The notes below the pieces were generated by a model. That model was not told the origin of the DNA. It did not search any database and saw only the letters and a list, made by a program, of their open reading frames with translations. A stretch of DNA of 9,460 nt from Bacillota bacterium (lineage in GTDB: Bacteria; Bacillota; Clostridia; Lachnospirales; Anaerotignaceae): positions 1-9,460 of the forward strand of contig JAEZPX010000268.1 of assembly GCA_023413275.1 (NCBI GenBank), written 5' to 3'. Of the stretch, positions 6,339-9,460 are shown in pieces. Positions within the stretch are counted from its first letter, which is position 1. Every line of letters begins with the position of its first letter. The translations under genes and the position numbers were made by a program.

Positions 6339-6376
6339 TACCTCCGAGGGCTTTAGACTTCAAAGGCTCGGAGGTA
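6330..6376 (-). terminator. Probable terminator of the chemoreceptor gene
   Basis: On the minus strand TACCTCCGAG (6376-6367) and CTCGGAGGTA (6348-6339) form a 10-bp stem, with an inner CTTT/AAAG pairing in the loop. ATTTTAGT follows, a weak U tract. It starts 62 nt after the receptor stop codon. The strong stem makes a transcript end likely, but the short U run lowers certainty. Confidence 0.7.
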
Positions 6377-6438
6377 ACTCTAACAACCATCTTTAAGATC
6401 TTAGTTCGTTCACGTTAATAAGATGAGCAAAATACCTT

Positions 6439-8586
6439 TTAATATTTCATTTCGTCATCTTCATGATCTTGGGGTTCTTCACCCTCTTCTTCATCCCCAT
6501 CTCCATCAATAAATTCTAAGTCTGCAAAATTCTCAACAGTTTTCACTTCAGAAAATTGATTTGACCTAGACTCTGCTGTTTCCAGCAAGAATCTTGCTAA
6601 AAGTTCATTTAACAATTGCGCCTGTGCTGATAATTCCTCACTTGCAGCCGCCTCTTCCTCTGCTGTTGCACTATTGGTTTGTACAACTGCGGAAATTTGC
6701 TCTACGCCAAGATTGACTTGATTTATGGAATTCGCCTGCTCGTTGCTTGCGTCGGAAATATACTGAATAATCTCCGCGGATTGCTCAGCGCCTTGCACAA
6801 TTTCCTGTAGTGAATTTGCAGTTACGTCAACAATTTTAGTTCCTTTATCAATTGCACGCAGTGCATTTTCAATCAGTGCTGAAGTGTTTTTTGCGCTTTC
6901 CGCAGATTTGCTTGCAAGATTTCTTACTTCATCGGCAACAACTGCAAATCCTCTGCCTGCATTGCCTGCTCTGGCTGCTTCAACAGCCGCATTCAGTGCC
7001 AGTATATTTGTTTGGAATGCAATGTCATCAATATTTTTAATAATCTTCCCAATTTCATTAGAAGCACGACTGATTTCATCCATAGCTTCCACCATTTGCT
7101 TCATTTGCTCTTGTCCACGCAACGTTGCACTGGAAGATTTTAAAGCAATATCCTTTGCTTTTGTGGCATTTTCAGCCGTTTTCATAATATGTGTTGAAAT
7201 ATCATTAATGGTAGCAGAAAGTTCTTCAATAGAGCTTGCCTGCTCAGTGGCTCCTTGAGAAAGTGCCTGAGCACCACTGGAGACCTGATCTGACCCCGAA
7301 GCAACCTGCTGCGCTGCCAGATTGATTTGAGATAGGGTCTCACTCATCATTTCTGTGGTTGAGATTAAAGCTTCTTTAATTGCAGCAAACTCACCATCAT
7401 AGTCTTGTTTAAACTCAAGCTTGAAGTTCCCGGTTCCTATTTGATTTAATAATTCGGCAATTTCATTTATGTAGGCAATATAGCCTTTTAAACGCACCAC
7501 TGTTTTATCAAAAGACTCTGTTAGTACCGCCGTTTCATCATTACTCTTTACATCCAGCTCTATATCAAGATCACCAGCAGCTATTTTATTTGAGGCTGCT
7601 GCCAGTTTACGCAAAGGCAGCACAATTCGTTTTGAAGAGATATAAATGACTGCACAAAGTACCAATAAAACGATGCTTAAAATGGAATACATCAGCGCCT
7701 TCATCTGAACATAAGGCCTATCTACCTCTTCTTTTGAAATAGCAGAAACCACCTTCCAACCGGAATTGCCAACTGAAGAATTAAAACCGATTAACTCTTC
7801 ACCATTATACTGATATTCCACAACATCGGTAGAAACAGTTTTCATAAAATTTTTCTGTGTATCATCAGCGTCAAGCTCATCCACAGTTTTCATTACAAGC
7901 TCCGGATTTGGATGATATAAAATGATATTATTTTCTGTTAGGAAACAATAGTATCCATGATCCCCTAACCGCAAGCTGCTTAATATAGATTTCAACTGAG
8001 AAAGCAATATATCTATGCCGACGGCACCAACCATTTCACCATTATCATAAACAGGAATTGTAATGGATACCACCAATTCTCCCGTGCTCGAATCCACATA
8101 AGGATCGGATAAAGATAACCCTTTCTTCTGCATCATTTTGATGAACCAAGGACGCTGTGTCATCACCCAAGTATCATCAGACACATAATTATCAGAGCCG
8201 ATGCACTGGCTGGTATCAAGGTCTCCTAACCACACTGAAAGAATATTCATTGAATCAACACCGGCAATCTTTTTTAATTCGTTTAATACCATAGGATAAT
8301 TGGGTAAATCAGACATCTTTGTTCCCTCTTTTGCCTCCAGCATAAAACTTTTAAACAATGTACTGTTGGAAGCGGTTTTTGCAATGGACTGATAGGATGA
8401 TAGATACTGACTAACCTGCCATGATGCGCTGATGGAACTTTCCTTTACAACCTGATTTGTTTGTTCGCTAATACTACTTTTTAACCGTGTAGAAACAGTA
8501 AAAATAAGAATTAAAAATAAAATCAGTGAAGGAATAAGCGTTGAAATAATCATTTTTCTTGCAATGCTTTTTGTAAAAAATTTCAT
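6439..8586 (-). CDS. Methyl-accepting chemotaxis protein with dCache sensor (715 aa)
   Basis: This transmembrane receptor binds a ligand outside and controls CheA inside. Order of parts: TM1 (about 13-33), dCache sensor (about 35-292), TM2 (about 297-317), HAMP (about 318-372), a second HAMP-like linker with GTGNFKLEF (385-393), and a long coiled-coil signalling domain (about 415-668). The hairpin tip IAFQTNILALNAAVEAARAG (522-541) is intact. Consensus methylation pairs are E454/E455, E644/E645 and E650/E651. The sensor keeps R145, W147, Y163 and D192, the pattern of amino-acid-binding dCache domains. The tail (690-715) is very acidic and has no CheR-docking pentapeptide. I start at the ATG at 8586 because AGAGGT lies 6 nt upstream and the basic-then-hydrophobic N-terminus begins there. 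A start at 8688 would add 34 polar residues with no binding site. It is monocistronic, with a SigD-like promoter upstream. Confidence 0.94.
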   Translation of the reverse strand: MKFFTKSIARKMIISTLIPSLILFLILIFTVSTRLKSSISEQTNQVVKESSISASWQVSQYLSSYQSIAKTASNSTLFKSFMLEAKEGTKMSDLPNYPMVLNELKKIAGVDSMNILSVWLGDLDTSQCIGSDNYVSDDTWVMTQRPWFIKMMQKKGLSLSDPYVDSSTGELVVSITIPVYDNGEMVGAVGIDILLSQLKSILSSLRLGDHGYYCFLTENNIILYHPNPELVMKTVDELDADDTQKNFMKTVSTDVVEYQYNGEELIGFNSSVGNSGWKVVSAISKEEVDRPYVQMKALMYSILSIVLLVLCAVIYISSKRIVLPLRKLAAASNKIAAGDLDIELDVKSNDETAVLTESFDKTVVRLKGYIAYINEIAELLNQIGTGNFKLEFKQDYDGEFAAIKEALISTTEMMSETLSQINLAAQQVASGSDQVSSGAQALSQGATEQASSIEELSATINDISTHIMKTAENATKAKDIALKSSSATLRGQEQMKQMVEAMDEISRASNEIGKIIKNIDDIAFQTNILALNAAVEAARAGNAGRGFAVVADEVRNLASKSAESAKNTSALIENALRAIDKGTKIVDVTANSLQEIVQGAEQSAEIIQYISDASNEQANSINQVNLGVEQISAVVQTNSATAEEEAAASEELSAQAQLLNELLARFLLETAESRSNQFSEVKTVENFADLEFIDGDGDEEEGEEPQDHEDDEMKY

Positions 8587-8697
8587 ATCATTACCTCTTT
8601 CTCTGTTTTTCTGTCTTTTCTGATTTCCTGCCTTACCAACGGTACCAAATAATACGTCATATTCTTGGTTCGTCTTGTGGAATACCATAAAATTATT

Positions 8698-8723
8698 TTA
8701 TCGGAAGTATCTTTATTTTTGTA
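8698..8723 (-). promoter_or_regulatory. Candidate SigD (motility sigma factor) promoter of the chemoreceptor gene
   Basis: On the minus strand TACA (8723-8720), 14 nt, then TCCGATAA (8705-8698). The known SigD/FliA pattern is TAAA, about 15 nt, GCCGATAA, so the -10 matches at 7 of 8 and the -35 at 3 of 4. Chemoreceptor genes are commonly under this sigma factor. The 5' UTR would be about 105 nt. Confidence 0.5.
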
Positions 8724-8749
8724 GGTCTTTAGAGGTTTCTAGCCCTACA
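8720..8749. repeat. Nested inverted repeat over the -35 region of the chemoreceptor promoter
   Basis: Outer arms TGTAGG (8720-8725) and CCTACA (8744-8749) enclose inner arms TAGA (8730-8733) and TCTA (8738-8741). The left outer arm covers the proposed SigD -35 box. It could be an operator or a hairpin in a longer transcript; chance is not excluded. Confidence 0.3.
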
Positions 8750-8865
8750 CAAATACAAACTGTTTCAACGAAAAATAGGAGAAATAGTGCAGTAAAATGA
8801 AAACTTACCTAAAATTGTCTACGCCCCCTCCTTCATCCAAAAATACTCCTATTAGATGCTACTTT

Positions 8866-8894
8866 CGTATAAACAGTAACAGCATAGCTGTAAA
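8866..8894 (-). promoter_or_regulatory. Possible upstream sigma-A promoter
   Basis: On the minus strand TTTACA (8894-8889), 17 nt, then TATACG (8871-8866): 5 of 6 and 4 of 6 to consensus. Downstream come AGGAG and a five-codon frame MKEGA (8836-8819). It could give a second, longer transcript of the chemoreceptor gene. AT-rich DNA often produces such matches. Confidence 0.3.
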
Positions 8895-9460
8895 ATTCTG
8901 AGCATTTGCTCAAAATAATGATTTGCTTTTGTTGTTGTAATATAAAAAAATATTTAAGCCATACTTTTTAAATTCCCTCAAAATAGTTATAAAATTATCA
9001 AAGTATGCCGGATACTTACACACTATTTCGGAAATATTGTATGTCAAACAAAACACATATAAAAAGGTATACTCATAAACTATCACAATTGAATTCATTA
9101 TTCAATTCATTTGAGGACAAAATCGACTTTTTTTGTCAATTTGTGCCTATTTCCCAATTTTAGAGCATTATTTTTTTATATCATCATTTATTTTATAAAT
9201 AATTCTCTAATGTGAAAATTGAAGTTCAAAGATTATATAAAATATTGTATATTATATAACTATTTTTTATAAATTTTTAATTTTATGATATAATTTTTTT
9301 ATTTTTGATCTATTCTTTCCACATATTTTTTAATAAAAATTGCAATATAATATGCAAAATCATTAGAAACACAAGAATCAAATTACATTTCTATTTTACG
9401 TCTTGTAATTCACAAACTAAAATCTCAATTCCTCTCGTCTTTCATTATTTTCAAGCAGAA
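8895..9460. other. AT-rich non-coding right end
   Basis: No gene was recognised in about 560 bases. The stretch 9150-9360 is almost entirely A and T. A 62-codon minus frame (9098-8910) is low-complexity, rich in Phe, Tyr, Ile and Asn, and has no family look. Small symmetric elements are TGAGC-ATTT-GCTCA (8899-8912), AATTGAAT-TCATT-ATTCAATT (9087-9107), GACAAAA with TTTTGTC (9116-9137) and TTGCA with TGCAA (9340-9357). None has the stem plus U tract of a clear terminator. It probably holds the regulatory region of a gene beyond the right edge. Confidence 0.5.

Noticed and set aside
6208..6390. 60-codon minus frame downstream of the chemoreceptor
   Set aside because: It runs through the terminator hairpin, has no ribosome binding site and lacks family resemblance.
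8587..8688. 34-residue N-terminal extension of the chemoreceptor
   Set aside because: No ribosome binding site before 8688, the extension is polar, and the proposed SigD start site lies almost at that ATG.
8910..9098. 62-codon minus frame in the AT-rich right end
   Set aside because: Low-complexity composition typical of AT-rich non-coding DNA, with no start signal.

Overview
The window looks like chromosomal DNA of a low-GC Gram-positive anaerobe, most likely a clostridium (Lachnospirales-like). The reasons are the AT-rich intergenic DNA, strong AGGAGG-type ribosome binding sites, sigma-A promoters, a tRNA-sensing T-box leader, a lipoprotein-type binding protein and a clostridial-style chemoreceptor. 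No IS element, CRISPR array, rRNA or tRNA gene was found. Species cannot be fixed from the sequence alone.

Layout from left to right. (1) 1-1244, minus: 5' part of an amino-acid adenylation (DltA/NRPS A-domain-like) enzyme that runs off the left edge, with its own TTGACG-17-TATACT promoter. (2) 1245-1709: divergent intergenic region, ending in a TTGCAC-17-TATGAT promoter that serves (3) 1710-2634, plus: a two-gene operon of a YbaK/EbsC-type aminoacyl-tRNA deacylase and an Rrf2/IscR-type regulator, closed by a clear terminator. (4) 2881-5596, minus, convergent with the previous operon: ABC transporter operon (lipoprotein, LivH-type permease, ATPase) closed by a terminator that overlaps the last codons. 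(5) 5682-5957: T-box leader with UGG (Trp) specifier, T-box motif and intrinsic terminator, behind an extended -10 promoter with a perfect 21-bp palindrome just upstream. This makes the transporter a tryptophan uptake system (trpXYZ type) that is switched on when tRNA-Trp is uncharged. (6) 6023-6438: non-coding, with a terminator for (7) 6439-8586, minus: a dCache chemoreceptor with most of the amino-acid-binding dCache motif and a SigD-like promoter. (8) 8587-9460: a long, very AT-rich non-coding stretch with promoter-like signals and small hairpins.

Working together: most of the window concerns amino acids and their activation or charging state. It holds an amino-acid adenylating enzyme, a deacylase for misacylated tRNA, a tRNA-Trp-sensing riboswitch, a Trp importer, and a chemoreceptor that may bind amino acids. 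Apart from the two operons these are separate transcription units, so a functional link between them is inference. No wholly new system is evident. The points most worth checking are the palindrome at the trp promoter, the T-box discriminator position, the receptor's ligand motif next to the transporter, and the empty AT-rich right end.
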